The notes: generated from the sequence alone by a model not told the origin. DNA of 64,000 bases from Albugo candida (GCA_040437565.1 JBDOQK010000003.1:434001-498000), one strand, 5' to 3'. Counted from the first letter of the stretch, positions 36,044 through 47,311 are shown. A program made the numbers and translations.

Positions 36044-37225
36044 CTAAAAGAGTATCAGTGCGGAAAGAAGAATCAATTGAGGCTGTACCCTTTTCCTGTA
36101 GCACAAAACGACTTCCGTTCCACCAGAATTCATATTCAGATCTGCGCTGTGTCCATCTGGAGTCTTGTCTACGATGAGATATCTTCCATCGAATGCGTCA
36201 ATTCAAACACTTTTTTTTCATTAGAAAAGGTACCCGTAAGGAATTTTGTCTCCTTTCTTCGGGAAGAGGATTTTGATGTCAGTGATAGATGTGGTCCAAG
36301 ATCTCTTCACATACAAATAAACTTTCTCTCCATTCGTTCCCTAAAGCAACATCTCAATCAGATTGTGATATATATGGTGGCAGTATGGAGCTCACAGTAT
36401 TGAGGTTTAAAGGAATAGCTCGTCTCTGAACCAATTCGTAGTCTGTCGGAGCATATTCGCCGCGTTCTGGATAGGTGACTAACACTTCGGATATCGGAGC
36501 TTTCTCTGAATCCAGTTCTCTACTCACACAGAGATATGCAAATAGACCGCGACCGCCTCGATTCAAGTCTGCTCGTAATCCTGAAGGCGTGCGTTCGATC
36601 TTGGTGTATCCCTCAGGAACGCTGTCTCCACTGAAAATGACCGTGATGTTCCTGATCGAGCTCTGATCTTCGGTTGCCAAATACTGCATCCAGAGCGGGA
36701 TCGCATCGTCTCTAAACTTACTTTAAAGCTCACGTAAGCAGGCACACGATACTAGTATTCAACATACTGTCCTGATTTCTCTTTTTCCAATAGACCCGGC
36801 ATCAATGAACGCAATTTTTCGTGTGGGCTTTTTGCGGATGTGGTTTCGGAACTCTGTGGCTTTTGTGGGGACAATAAACAGCTTTCTGGGCGAAATTTTG
36901 GAGAACTGAGAGGTAAGTCTCGTCGCTTCTCACCGTTGATGGCGAGCTCCGATGATGCAAAAGGTTCTTTGTCGATACAATCGTCTTCGAGCGCTTTTGT
37001 GAGGGAAATCAGGCAAATATCGCGTACGAATACAAAAGCCTTTTGATCGGTTGCAGCTTCTTGCAAAACGGTCTCTAACGCACTTTTCAGGACTTGGTCC
37101 TGCGGCTTTTGTGCCATTTCGTCGTCGATCTTCTTGACTGCAATCTCTTTATGAATTGATTTCTTGTCTTCTTTGGGAGCACTGTCGGACGTGGCTGTAT
37201 GTTCCTTTTCGCTGTCATTCTGCAT
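36044..37225 (-). CDS. MABP-like beta-prism protein with three repeats
   Basis: Exons 36768-37225, 36396-36711, 36234-36340 and 36044-36182 keep frame through three introns of 56, 55 and 51 nt and give 339 residues. After a charged N-terminal region come three related segments: GYTKIERTPSGLRADLNRGG with LFAYLCVSR; DYELVQRRAIPLNLNTG with KVYLYVKR; and GYLIVDKTPDGHSADLNMN with EVVLCYRK. This pattern (x-GY-x-I-x-x-TP-x-G-x-x-ADLN) is the MABP/uMABP signature, a three-fold beta-prism found in membrane-associated proteins such as MVB12 and DENN proteins. The exact role is unknown. The N-terminal half has an alpha-helical segment (SALETVLQEAATDQKAFVFV) of unknown kind. A membrane-trafficking role is an inference. 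Confidence 0.7.
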
Positions 37226-38450
37226 TGCTAATATTCCTCCAGGAAGTGAAATTCTCTGATAAAGAGCTTCAGAAATGGGTTTTTGGCTCTTAAACCGTTA
37301 CAATCATTCGAGTCGTTCGAATGTGTCGCAGCAATCACACAATTTGAGTTCAAATGCAAAGTGTCAATGACGCACTTTCGAAGAAAAGTATACAGAGGTG
37401 TCATTCAGATTAAGTACTTGGAGTCAATGGAAGGATTAAGTTGTTGATTTTTATGCGTATACCAGAACACAGCGAGCACATTTGCCATATATTACTGAGA
37501 TAACAATTGTTATGAGCAAAAAAGTACAAGTTTTGATAAACAAAGTAAGCCGCAATTGTCCTGAGCTTGATTTCATTCTGCTTTTATAAAGTCTCATTTT
37601 GTCAATGGTCATTTCATAGAGTTCCTTAAATGATATTGTTCAAGTCACTCAAATTCATCGTTGAATGCCACCTCTACTTCACTGTACCAATTCCACTCTC
37701 CGGCTGAAGCTTTGATAAGATTTAGTTATATAATTAAAAAGCCAGCAATGTAGTAAACATTTGAATGGGTGCTCAAGTTATGAGCAACACTCTGATTGCT
37801 ACCTTGTGTCTTTGACTGCCGACTTTAATATTTAATGCGAGAGTTGTTTCTTGTCTCTGTTTGCTCGACTGAACCTATTACAAGATACAATACACATCTC
37901 TGTATATACAGCTGACGCACCTCAGTACAGCTGTCTAAACCTCGGAATGCAGCTGTTATTTTACCATGAAGAGTCACTGGTTATGTAACACTTTCTTGAA
38001 GTAAGATTTTCTTTTGCTACTAATAGACTCAAAGAATGAAAGCAATGCACGCCTTTTATTAAGATTCCATCATCTCAAAGCTTTATTTGTCTATTTATTC
38101 TGCTAGTAAAAGATTTGGATCGTCACATAAACGATTTGCGTTCGTCCTTCTCAGCATCCACAATTTTTGCGACGACATTAGCCTGCATTGTGATGTAGTG
38201 TCAGCACGCATTTCGAAATACTACGCTATAACGAGAGACCAAGTTATGCGGCTATAAGATTTCGCTGCCAATGCAATCGAGTTTCAAAGCACACATTTTC
38301 GCTTGTATTTGCGCGAATTCAACGAATTGTAGCCAATTCAATCAAACAATTCAACAATCGAGAACATCCCTTGATAAGTGATATGTTACAACCATTCTGA
38401 TCACGTTAAATCCATATTCACGAGATCTTTTCATCATTTTCCATTTTCTT
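37226..38450. other. 1.2-kb intergenic region
   Basis: No gene could be supported. The interval separates two divergently transcribed genes (MABP-like, minus; TPS/TPP-like, plus) and must hold both promoters. It is AT-rich with short A/T runs. No RNA gene was recognised. Confidence 0.5.
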
Positions 38451-41400
38451 ATGGCGGGCGCACTTGTCGAGAATCCAATCGATGCTTTTGCGGTCAAGTC
38501 GACACAGCAACGTAAGGTAGATCGTTGCGTTTCAAAAGACGAAGAAGTCTCGCTCCTTCGTGAACTCTCGGCGCTCTATGCTCGCTTGAATCAAGTACGA
38601 GAAAAACGAGCCAAAGTTGAACAGGAAACATATCACTCAACTTCCGGTGGAACTGGGTCACGAAGAAAGAGAAGGATTCTACTGGTCACGCGCAGTCTTC
38701 CGTTCAAACTGATATCTGAAGATGCGCAATCACAATGGCGAGCTGAATTCCCAGAGAACATCACAGTGGACGGCGCTACCGAAACTTACATGTGTCTTCA
38801 CGAGAACTATAATTGTATTTGGATTGGATCAGTACACGGGGAAATTGAACCATCCGAGCAGAACACTTTGAGAGAGCAATTATTACAAGATCGTCAATAT
38901 TATCCAGTCTTTCTAGACTCGAAAAAAGAACGTATGTTTTACCACGGATTTTGCAAAACAGTCATGTGGCCAATCTTGCACTCGATACCTCCATCTGATG
39001 AAGATCATCTTCAGCATCACGAGGAATCTGGGATGGCAATGGATTGCTACGCAACTAATCTTACTTCCTCTAATAGTGGACCCCAATCAACTACTGCAAA
39101 TAAAAATACACCGACAAAATCTGTCAAAGGAAGCAATGGAAACAGTAATAGTACTGATGATGGAAGTTGGATTGGGGAAAGGAGCAGCCTGGAGAAGATG
39201 TGGCAAGCCTTTGTGGCAGTCAATCAGGCTTTTGCGGATGCTGTTCAACAAGTCTATGAGGAAGGGGACCTGATCTGGATTCAAGGCTATCATCTGGCTT
39301 TGCTTCCACAAATGATCCGCAATCTCTTCCCCAACGAAAATGTGAATATTGGGATGTTTTTGCACACACCATTCCCTTCCTCTGAGTTGTATCGGATCAT
39401 GAATAATAGAGAAGAAATCTTGACGGGGATACTTGAAGCAAATCTGATTGGATTTCAAACGTACGAGTATGCTCGTCATTTTCAAAGTTCCGCTGTTCGC
39501 TTACTCGGACTAGAAAGCTCACACAAGGGCGTCAACTACAACGGTCACTTCGCGAGAGTTACTATCTGCCCCGTTGGAATCGATGCGGAGAAGTATATTA
39601 CGCTGGTACAATCTGATGCAGTACAAGAGCAACTCAAACTTGCACAAGCTCGCTTTGCGGGAAAGAAAATCATTTTAGGTGTCGATCAGCTGGACGTATC
39701 GAAAGGGCTCGTTCACAAATTATTGGCTATCGAAGAAATGTTTACGTTACGCCCCGAACTAGCAAAAGAAGTCGTCTTCTTGCAGATTGTGACTGGAAGT
39801 AATTCTTCTGTTGAATCCGCGATGCTTTTGGGAGCTCAGGTGGAAGCGTTGGTTTCTCGAATCAACAGCAAGTTGCAAGATGTCGGTGCGGAAGGTCCTG
39901 TACAATACTTGAATCAGGAGATTTCTGTTGAGATGCTTGTAGCTTTGTACTGCATGGCGAATACGCTTGTTGTTACACCTTTGCGTGATGGAATGAACAC
40001 GGTACCATTTGTATACGTGGCATGTCGGGAAGGGTACGGGCGCCATGCCCGTGTGGTACTTAGTGAGTTTGCCGGGTGTGCTCAATCACTAAGTGGGGCG
40101 ATCTTTGTGAATCCGTGGAACACAGAGGAATTACATGATGCTCTCCTCCTGTCTTTGCAAGAGAACGATGAGGTCATGCGAGCTCATCAAAACATGTACT
40201 CTTACATTAGCACATTCACATCGCGCCACTGGGCTGACAACTATCTCGAACAACTACGTGAATGCTATGAAGAAAATGCATTGGCAGTATCTGGTCGCGA
40301 ACTGAGCCGTCGTGATATGACTTCAGCCTACTTGCGCTCGCATAGACGACTAATTTTTATCAATTATGAAGGTGTCTTGGCATCGGAAGCATCGATTCCC
40401 GAACTCGCATATCCACCTCAAGAACTGATTTGGCAACTGTCGATGTTAACGTCGGATAAACGCAATACTGTGGTACTCGTGACTTCAAGAAGCATTGCCG
40501 TTTGTGAGCAGTGGTTCTCCACGTTGTCTGATAAGCTCGTGCTGGCTGCAGAACATGGTATCTACATCAAGTGGTGTGGAAAAAACGAGGTTTGGCATTG
40601 CATGGTTCCAAATATGGACATGTCCTGGTGGGAAGACGTACTTCCATTGCTGGACTACTATACAGAACGAACTCCAGGCGCGTACATTGAACGTAAGGAC
40701 AGCTCCGTAACTTGGCATTATCGAGACTGTGATCTGGACCATGGACTCTGGCAAGCAAGCGAGTTATTGGTCTCTTTGCGCGAGATCACTAGGGCATTAC
40801 CAGTTTCAGTAGTGCCGGGCAATCGATGTCTTGAATTACGACCGCAAAAAGTTAGCAAGGCTTCTTTGTTCGAGCGGATTTGGGACTTTATGAATCACGC
40901 AGCTCATCATCCTGAAGAAAATATAGCTCGCACCGATTATTTTGGTGAAGCAGTTGCATCCGGCACGCCGGTCTTGAGCAGGCCTATCCCACGAAATTCT
41001 TCATTCCCTACTACTGATTCTTTTAGCGAAAGTGTGGAAGATATGTCTCGAGTCGAACGTGAAGTGAAGGAACACAATCGGAATAGCAGCCGCAATCGTC
41101 AGGAGCCTGTGGATTTTGTTTTAGTCATCGCTTCTGGAGAAGATCGAATGGATGAAGATCTATTTGCAGTTCTTGTCCCACCACCGATTGACTTGGAAGC
41201 ATATTGCAAGCAATTGGAAATTGAAGAAATGGACAATTCAAAAGGAGACGTGCACGCGTACACCACTGCCGATTTGACAGATATCGCAAAGAGCGGATCG
41301 AGAAATCGCGTCCAACATCTTGAAGCATCAGGCTGTGATGCAGCTGGTCAAACGCGATACGTGGATTCATTGCGGCACAATAGTGGAAGCTCCAGCTCAT

Positions 41401-42128
41401 TTTTCAGTACTTCAGCAGCCGAATCAGCGCTTAAAGACTTATCGGACAGCTCTTCATCTCAGAGTATGCTATCAAGTGATCCCAATTTTCTCATGTTGGG
41501 TGAAAACATCACCACACTTGCGCCGTTGTTCACTCACTCTGGCGTTCCGAAACTAGCGATTTCAGAAAATGCGGCCAATATGTTTCCGCGCACACTTTTG
41601 AGTACCACAACAAATGCGCGACGTGAAGAAATCACGGAGAAAAGCAAGTTCACACCTCGTCGCGATTTCCCTCCTTCGGCCGCACTATTCAAAGCCATGA
41701 AGACCAAATATGGCGAGAACTTTGGTATGCATAGACTTCCAAAGACCGCTGCTGCCTGTTGGGCACTCGTTTGTCCTCCGAATGCTCGCGCCAAACTTGA
41801 AGATACCGACTCCGATCTTAACAGTACACATTCTGAAGAAGCGTCGAGATACACTGACTCCTCCCAATCTGTCGATAAGATCCATCTCACGGCATCGTCC
41901 ACAGCGCAGAACGAAAGTGAAAGCGAGGAAGCGAGGAATCATTTGAATAATTACGAAGATGGACGATATCGATTTCCCGTCAACACGTTTGTCTGCACGC
42001 TTGGTCGAAAGCTTTCTCAGGCTCCGTACTATATCAAGAATTCTGCCGATTTGATTCAACTGCTCCAAGAAATGGGACTAAACAGCCATATACGCAAACA
42101 GCGGATGCTCGCTGGCGATAAGGAATAA
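38451..42128 (+). CDS. Trehalose-6-phosphate synthase/phosphatase-like protein, probable pseudoenzyme
   Basis: Single exon, 1225 residues. The N-terminal GT20 domain spans about 75-610 and is interrupted by a low-complexity insert at about 183-245. The TPP/HAD-like domain spans about 633-935, followed by a long serine-rich tail. GT20 residues kept include Arg81, His305 (FLHTPFP), Lys418 (SKG) and Asp513 (RDGMN). Several normally invariant ones are changed: HDYHL is QGYHL (Gly279 for Asp), VDRLDY is VDQLDV (Gln413 for Arg), and the EYVA glutamate is Val521. In the phosphatase domain DYDGT is NYEGV (Asn638, Glu640), so the nucleophile is missing. It is therefore unlikely to make trehalose as written and may be a regulatory subunit, comparable in idea to yeast Tps3/Tsl1. 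Confidence 0.85.
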   Translation: MAGALVENPIDAFAVKSTQQRKVDRCVSKDEEVSLLRELSALYARLNQVREKRAKVEQETYHSTSGGTGSRRKRRILLVTRSLPFKLISEDAQSQWRAEFPENITVDGATETYMCLHENYNCIWIGSVHGEIEPSEQNTLREQLLQDRQYYPVFLDSKKERMFYHGFCKTVMWPILHSIPPSDEDHLQHHEESGMAMDCYATNLTSSNSGPQSTTANKNTPTKSVKGSNGNSNSTDDGSWIGERSSLEKMWQAFVAVNQAFADAVQQVYEEGDLIWIQGYHLALLPQMIRNLFPNENVNIGMFLHTPFPSSELYRIMNNREEILTGILEANLIGFQTYEYARHFQSSAVRLLGLESSHKGVNYNGHFARVTICPVGIDAEKYITLVQSDAVQEQLKLAQARFAGKKIILGVDQLDVSKGLVHKLLAIEEMFTLRPELAKEVVFLQIVTGSNSSVESAMLLGAQVEALVSRINSKLQDVGAEGPVQYLNQEISVEMLVALYCMANTLVVTPLRDGMNTVPFVYVACREGYGRHARVVLSEFAGCAQSLSGAIFVNPWNTEELHDALLLSLQENDEVMRAHQNMYSYISTFTSRHWADNYLEQLRECYEENALAVSGRELSRRDMTSAYLRSHRRLIFINYEGVLASEASIPELAYPPQELIWQLSMLTSDKRNTVVLVTSRSIAVCEQWFSTLSDKLVLAAEHGIYIKWCGKNEVWHCMVPNMDMSWWEDVLPLLDYYTERTPGAYIERKDSSVTWHYRDCDLDHGLWQASELLVSLREITRALPVSVVPGNRCLELRPQKVSKASLFERIWDFMNHAAHHPEENIARTDYFGEAVASGTPVLSRPIPRNSSFPTTDSFSESVEDMSRVEREVKEHNRNSSRNRQEPVDFVLVIASGEDRMDEDLFAVLVPPPIDLEAYCKQLEIEEMDNSKGDVHAYTTADLTDIAKSGSRNRVQHLEASGCDAAGQTRYVDSLRHNSGSSSSFFSTSAAESALKDLSDSSSSQSMLSSDPNFLMLGENITTLAPLFTHSGVPKLAISENAANMFPRTLLSTTTNARREEITEKSKFTPRRDFPPSAALFKAMKTKYGENFGMHRLPKTAAACWALVCPPNARAKLEDTDSDLNSTHSEEASRYTDSSQSVDKIHLTASSTAQNESESEEARNHLNNYEDGRYRFPVNTFVCTLGRKLSQAPYYIKNSADLIQLLQEMGLNSHIRKQRMLAGDKE

Positions 42129-42209
42129 GTAGAATTTTGTGAATATATGTTATTGGTCGAAATTGTGCAGTAGTTTCTATCAATCAGAAAAGAGCACGGA
42201 GCAGATCGA

Positions 42210-42830
42210 ATGAACATCCACCCCCTCTTATCCGTAGCAATTGTTTTGTTCGCATCGGGCGAATGCAGGACAATTTCGATCAAAGTAAAAAAGGATCTAC
42301 CTTCTGATGCGATGCTGCGCATAGGGAAGAAATATAAGCCGACAGAGTGTCCCAAAATGACCAAAAAAGGTGACATAGTCTCCATGCATTATACTGGAGT
42401 ATTGCGGACAACCGGAGAGGAATTCGATTCGAGCGTTCGGCGTGGAACCCCATTTGAATTTACCCTTGGAATTGGGCAAGTAATTAAGGTATGTACATAA
42501 GGAATAAAAGTGATTTGATTGTACACGCTAACATCGATATTTAGGGATGGGATCAAGGGTAAGTGGTTCAAGATTATATTATAGCTGTGATACTTATAGT
42601 GTCTGTGAATTCCAAGTCTTTTGGGAATGTGCATTAGGTGCGTATTCTAAGCACAATCATAAGCGTCGTCTTTTATCATGTTTTATTTTTCTAGTGAGAA
42701 AAGAAGACTAACAATACCTTCCGATCTTGCATATGGCGCGAATGGATCACCTCCAAAAATCCCAGCGGGAGCAACTCTTGTCTTTGACGTTGAATTGCTG
42801 GATATCATTGACCAGAAATCTGAATTGTGA
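42210..42830 (+). CDS. ER-luminal FKBP-type peptidyl-prolyl isomerase
   Basis: Exons 42210-42488, 42545-42558 (14 nt), 42617-42637 (21 nt) and 42695-42830 join in frame to 149 residues. The N-terminus is a signal peptide ([20 protein letters not shown]). The FKBP core follows ([65 protein letters not shown]). The C-terminus KSEL resembles KDEL-type ER retrieval signals, as in FKBP2. It should speed proline isomerisation in folding secreted proteins. The two micro-exons are required: without them the invariant GWDQGLLGM segment is lost. Confidence 0.9.
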
Positions 42831-42875
42831 TCAAATGATCATTTGCTTATTACCCTTCAAGATTTAAGTGCTTTT

Positions 42876-43049
42876 ATGCGCTTTGTGGTAATACAGTGCA
42901 CTCACCATCTTTGCATTTTTTTGTTCGTCTTTTCCGAAAGCACTTGTCGAAGGAGCAGCCTTCACGACACGACTGACGAAATACGCTCTGTGCTATCAAG
43001 TACTGCACAAAGTTTTAAGCAGAGTGCATTGGTAAGTCAGAAAGACTAG
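42876..43049 (+). CDS. Possible small secreted peptide
   Basis: An ATG at 42876 opens a frame of 57 codons, or about 54 if a GT donor at 43032 is used. It begins MRFVVIQCTHHLCIFLFVFS, which looks like a signal peptide, followed by a Ser/Thr-rich segment. There is no homology I can name. It lies 45 bp after the FKBP stop and could be part of a larger gene. Confidence 0.25.
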   Translation: MRFVVIQCTHHLCIFLFVFSESTCRRSSLHDTTDEIRSVLSSTAQSFKQSALVSQKD

Positions 43050-43178
43050 GCTCATGTTTATGATGATATGTTCCGTACCTTCCATCAATCCTATTAGCAA
43101 CTATAATTCTTCTAATGTTAACATTGAAATGGCAAGCGAATGTAAATAAGAAAAAATCTAACATTTATCCATCAACGC

Positions 43179-43679
43179 TTGGTAGCCGACTCGCCGCATA
43201 AATCGCATACGCAAAGGACAGTGCTTTTGCTGGACGAGGGCTTTGTAAATAACTTACCTGCGAGCTCTTCATACAGCACCATCGAGTCCATTTCTCATAC
43301 GAGTAGGACAGATTTCCACCGCGAGAAGAAGATTGTCCAAAATTGCTGTGGTGGAAGAAAACAGAGGAGAATGTATTACTATAATGGATTGACTCTCCAG
43401 AAGAGCAGTCGCCGGTCCATACAGCATCCGATTGGGCGGTGCGAGCATCCGGTCATAGGCGCAGGGATTCAAATGCAGAAAAAGCGCAAATGGGCTCATT
43501 CTTTCACTAACAGCACAAGCCCATCTCGACCTAAAAACTCGCTGTTGCGGAAACGGCTTGGCAGCTATTTGCTCCGTATACCAGCCACAGCACATTGTGC
43601 GCTTCCATTTTGCGAGATCACCGATGAAGCTGCAAAAGACATTGACGAACACGATAAAAATCGGAAAGTCAACGGATGA
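43179..43679 (+). CDS. Hypothetical open frame, unknown
   Basis: A 166-codon plus-strand frame that begins at TTG, so if real its 5' exon lies upstream. The product is basic and Ser/Arg/Lys-rich with a few cysteines and no recognisable domain. An antisense frame of 127 codons (43269-43652) overlaps it and cannot be excluded. Neither shows a clear splice context. Confidence 0.25.
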   Translation: MVADSPHKSHTQRTVLLLDEGFVNNLPASSSYSTIESISHTSRTDFHREKKIVQNCCGGRKQRRMYYYNGLTLQKSSRRSIQHPIGRCEHPVIGAGIQMQKKRKWAHSFTNSTSPSRPKNSLLRKRLGSYLLRIPATAHCALPFCEITDEAAKDIDEHDKNRKVNG

Positions 43680-44107
43680 AGTACACGATTAAACATTCTG
43701 TATATGTATACTGTATACAGCACATCGTCCTCACAAACGGTTATCGTATCTGAATCCATCTTTCAAACCAATCCATTTGCTTGAGTAACGTCATGGGAGC
43801 AGATCACATGTCTCTGTATCTCGCCATACCGTGATAACGACAGAGAGCGAGTCTCGGTCAATAACCATGCTTTCCACGCTAGCTGAGTATAAATAATATT
43901 CGTCTAATCGCGCATTAGAGGCAGGAAGATGAGCTAATAGAATGTTATATGAATACTATTCTTTTAATAGAGTCGTGTCTCGCATATGCACCGGAAGTGG
44001 TCTTTCCTATTCGACAAGGATACTCGAAATATAGCCTATCAAATGAGTTTATCAAATTGGAAAAGCTGTGACACGAAATTGTCATTACGCGAAGATAAAC
44101 ACTCTCA
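43680..44107. other. Intergenic region before the CCT6 3' end
   Basis: AT-rich sequence with no supported gene. Confidence 0.5.
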
Positions 44108-46368
44108 CTATTCCGTTGGTGCCAATTTGGACCCAGACGATTTTCCAGAACGCATCACTTCATCCACGAGAAGCAGTTGGGACGCCAATGCGGTGGCCAA
44201 GTGGATAAATTGCCGCTTGACACGATAATTGTCCCAAATCCCTTCTTGGCCTGGAAGCATCGGCTCTCCGGTGTATAAATCCAGCCCGACGGGTTCGCCG
44301 GAATTGCAATGTTCTTCTTGCAGTGCAATTAGTGTGTCCTGAATATCGAATCCGGAATTTTCGGCGAGCACCTTTGGAATTATCAGTAATGCATCAGCAA
44401 ATGCCTGAACACCCAATTTCGCTCGGCCTTTGACTGTCTTTTTGTATTGTTGGAGAGCCTCATGCGCAGTAAGTTCGAATGCACCTGCTCCCGGTACAAC
44501 TGCTCGATCTTCAATTGCATTGTTGACTGCACGGATACCATCGCGTAAAGCATCTTTGATTTGAGCAATTGTGTGTTCATTAGGTCCTTTTATTAGGATG
44601 GTGCATGACTGTGGATGCTGAACGTCTTCGACAAAAGTATATCGCTCTTCACCCAGCGTTTCTTCATGAACCCTTGCAGCAAATCCAAGCATTGATGCGT
44701 CCATATCATCGGTTGAATTGATAGCCATTCCACCACACGCCAGTGTGAGTCGTTCCATGTTACGNNNNNNNNNNNNNNNNNNNNNNNNNNNNNNNNNNNN
44801 NNNNNNNNNNNNNNNNNNNNNNNNNNNNNNNNNNNNNNNNNNNNNNNNNNNNNNNNNNNNNNNNTTTCGCTCGGCCTTTGACTGTCTTTTTGTATTGTTG
44901 GAGAGCCTCATGCGCAGTAAGTTCGAATGCACCTGCTCCCGGTACAACTGCTCGATCTTCAATTGCATTGTTGACTGCACGGATACCATCGCGTAAAGCA
45001 TCTTTGATTTGAGCAATTGTGTGTTCATTAGGTCCTTTTATTAGGATGGTGCATGACTGTGGATGCTGAACGTCTTCGACAAAAGTATATCGCTCTTCAC
45101 CCAGCGTTTCTTCATGAACCCTTGCAGCAAATCCAAGCATTGATGCGTCCATATCATCGGTTGAATTGATAGCCATTCCACCACACGCCAGTGTGAGTCG
45201 TTCCATGTTACGACGTTTTGCACGACGTAAGGCTAATATCCCTTCTTTCGCCAGCATGTCCAATGAAAGTGGATCGATTCCTTTCTGATTGATAATGACA
45301 AAATTCTTCTTGTTTTCGTCCGTGCAAACTTGACGCTTTAATTCGATTATCTGACGCACTTTATCATCTGTGAACTTCCGTTCGGCTTCCACCATTTGCT
45401 CGCGTTGTTTCGCGCTATTGTAAAAGAACCCGGAAGTAACTTCGCTTTTCTCGTACTCGAGTGAGATATTGCATGTCATAATGAAGCAGTTTTCGAGGTA
45501 ATTGGGCATATCAGGATGACGAGATCCATGGTCCAAAACCAAGCCTTTAACAAGACGAGTGTCGCTGCTACTTTGATGCTGCATCTGTAGTAAGCGGTCA
45601 GAAGAGATCTTGAGTAGTTTTGCCCGCCCGACTTACATGCATGATCTCAATCATGTGTAGATCGACTGCGCGGTTCGGACGCGCAATGGTGAGTACCGCA
45701 TCCGTTACGATTTCGGTCAATTGATCTGCCAACTATAAGGAATTACAATGGCTCAGTCTGAGTCTAACCTGATTTACAATCTGATTCAACCTTGGCATCC
45801 AATTTGGTACGAAGCGAAGTTTTAGCAACGCTACAGAGCATTTCACGATCTTTTGCAATGTCTGGTAGTGCGGTTTTGATTGCATCCAATACAGAAAGCG
45901 CTTTATCCTTTGCGAGTTCGAAACCTTCAGACAAAATTCGAGGATGCAATCCATCTGTCAAGAATCGTTCCGCTTGCTTTAGTAGCTCGCCGATGAAGAG
46001 AACTGTGGATGTCGTTCCATCGCCCTGAAAGGGGGGACTTTGTAGTCACTTTCAATGATATCTTCATAGATTACGTACTGTTACGTCATCTTGGGCTGTA
46101 GCTGCTCTTGCAATCAAGGACGCCGTTGGATGCTGAATCTGCATCTCGTGCAGCAGCACATTTCCGTCTTTGGTTAATTTGATCTGACCAGCACCACCAA
46201 CAAGCATTTTCAGCGTTCCTCTTGGTCCTGTTCAAAGACATCAGCTAAATGGAATCACGTAACAGTAGTTTATGCACCTAGATTTGATTTTAGCACGCTT
46301 TGAAGTCCCTTTGCAGCGCTCACATTTACGAGGAGCGCTTGCGATTTACCGACTGCCTCACCGCCCAT
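44108..46368 (-). CDS. CCT6: Chaperonin TCP-1 subunit zeta
   Basis: Exons 46278-46368, 46079-46227, 45791-46024, 45637-45732 and 44108-45584 give 532 residues once the overlap inside the last exon is collapsed. The start is [21 protein letters not shown]. Group II chaperonin features: [15 protein letters not shown] (ATP site, [15 protein letters not shown]), [13 protein letters not shown], and [20 protein letters not shown]. The segment [20 protein letters not shown] and the run [17 protein letters not shown] identify the zeta subunit. It forms part of the cytosolic TRiC/CCT ring folding actin and tubulin. Introns are 50-58 nt. A second copy of exon 1 (46589-46679) is an assembly duplicate. 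Confidence 0.93.
44417..45212. repeat. Assembly artefact inside CCT6: 348-bp overlap around a 100-N gap
   Basis: Bases 44417-44764 equal 44865-45212 (offset 448), with N at 44765-44864. Removing one copy restores the chaperonin frame. Confidence 0.9.
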
Positions 46369-46778
46369 GTTTCTTTCGTTGTTTTTGTGAAGATCCAGGA
46401 AACTGTGACAATTTATATTGATTTACTGGCTGTGAATCAACTCGGAACTAAAATTTGACCCGATGCTNNNNNNNNNNNNNNNNNNNNNNNNNNNNNNNNN
46501 NNNNNNNNNNNNNNNNNNNNNNNNNNNNNNNNNNNNNNNNNNNNNNNNNNNNNNNNNNNNNNNNNNNACGTAACAGTAGTTTATGCACCTAGATTTGATT
46601 TTAGCACGCTTTGAAGTCCCTTTGCAGCGCTCACATTTACGAGGAGCGCTTGCGATTTACCGACTGCCTCACCGCCCATGTTTCTTTCGTTGTTTTTGTG
46701 AAGATCCAGGAAACTGTGACAATTTATATTGATTTACTGGCTGTGAATCAACTCGGAACTAAAATTTGACCCGATGCT
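46257..46778. repeat. Assembly artefact: 211-bp overlap around a 100-N gap at the CCT6 5' end
   Basis: Bases 46257-46467 equal 46568-46778 (offset 311), with N at 46468-46567. The repeated part holds the first CCT6 exon and part of its promoter. Confidence 0.9.
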
Positions 46779-46996
46779 GTGTTTTATCATATAAGATGGC
46801 GTCTCGGGTGTTCTCTTCGGAATTGGCCGAGTGTGGAGCTGACATGCTACGTCTTCACCGTGTGAGCTCGATTTTGTGACATAATGTTCATACGCTGTGG
46901 ACAAATTAGAAATCGTGTTAGTCAAAGCTTCAGTCCAGTTTATGATATGCGTTTCTTAGATTGCTCGAAAGGTTGTAGAGACAGAAATGGAATTAT

Positions 46997-47311
46997 TCAT
47001 ATAGTTGCAAGCTTATAGTAAGCATTGTTATAGCTTCTTGCTTCGTGTTTGGCCTTCACTTTGGCGATTACCCATCGCAGTAATCCAGCATCTTGCTTGA
47101 GACAGAGCTTTCCGGTCAGCGCCAATAGACGATGCCAAACGATACAATAGGATAAGGAAAGTTGAGCGGCATCATTATTGTCTTGGAAATGGTATGATAA
47201 CCACAAGTACGAATTTTGCTGAAGGAAATGATACACAAATACCGATTTAACGCGTTCAAAGGGAAAACCAATAAATCCCCGCTTCGTGGTTGAGAGCACG
47301 CAATCTAACAT
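46997..47311 (-). CDS. Hypothetical open frame after the kinesin gene
   Basis: An ATG at 47311 opens 104 codons, only 17 bp after the kinesin stop on the same strand. The middle is hydrophobic-aromatic (YLWLSYHFQ, YCIVWHRLLALTGKLCL) and the end is basic. It could be a small independent gene or a 3' exon of the kinesin joined by an intron I could not place. No family recognised. Confidence 0.3.
   Translation of the reverse strand: MLDCVLSTTKRGFIGFPFERVKSVFVYHFLQQNSYLWLSYHFQDNNDAAQLSLSYCIVWHRLLALTGKLCLKQDAGLLRWVIAKVKAKHEARSYNNAYYKLATI

Noticed and set aside
36089-36133. First exon of the ARF-GEF (ATG at 36133)
   Set aside because: The same bases complete the third MABP repeat (ADLNMNSGGTEVVLCYRK) of the neighbouring gene in frame, so the ARF-GEF start was moved to 35932.
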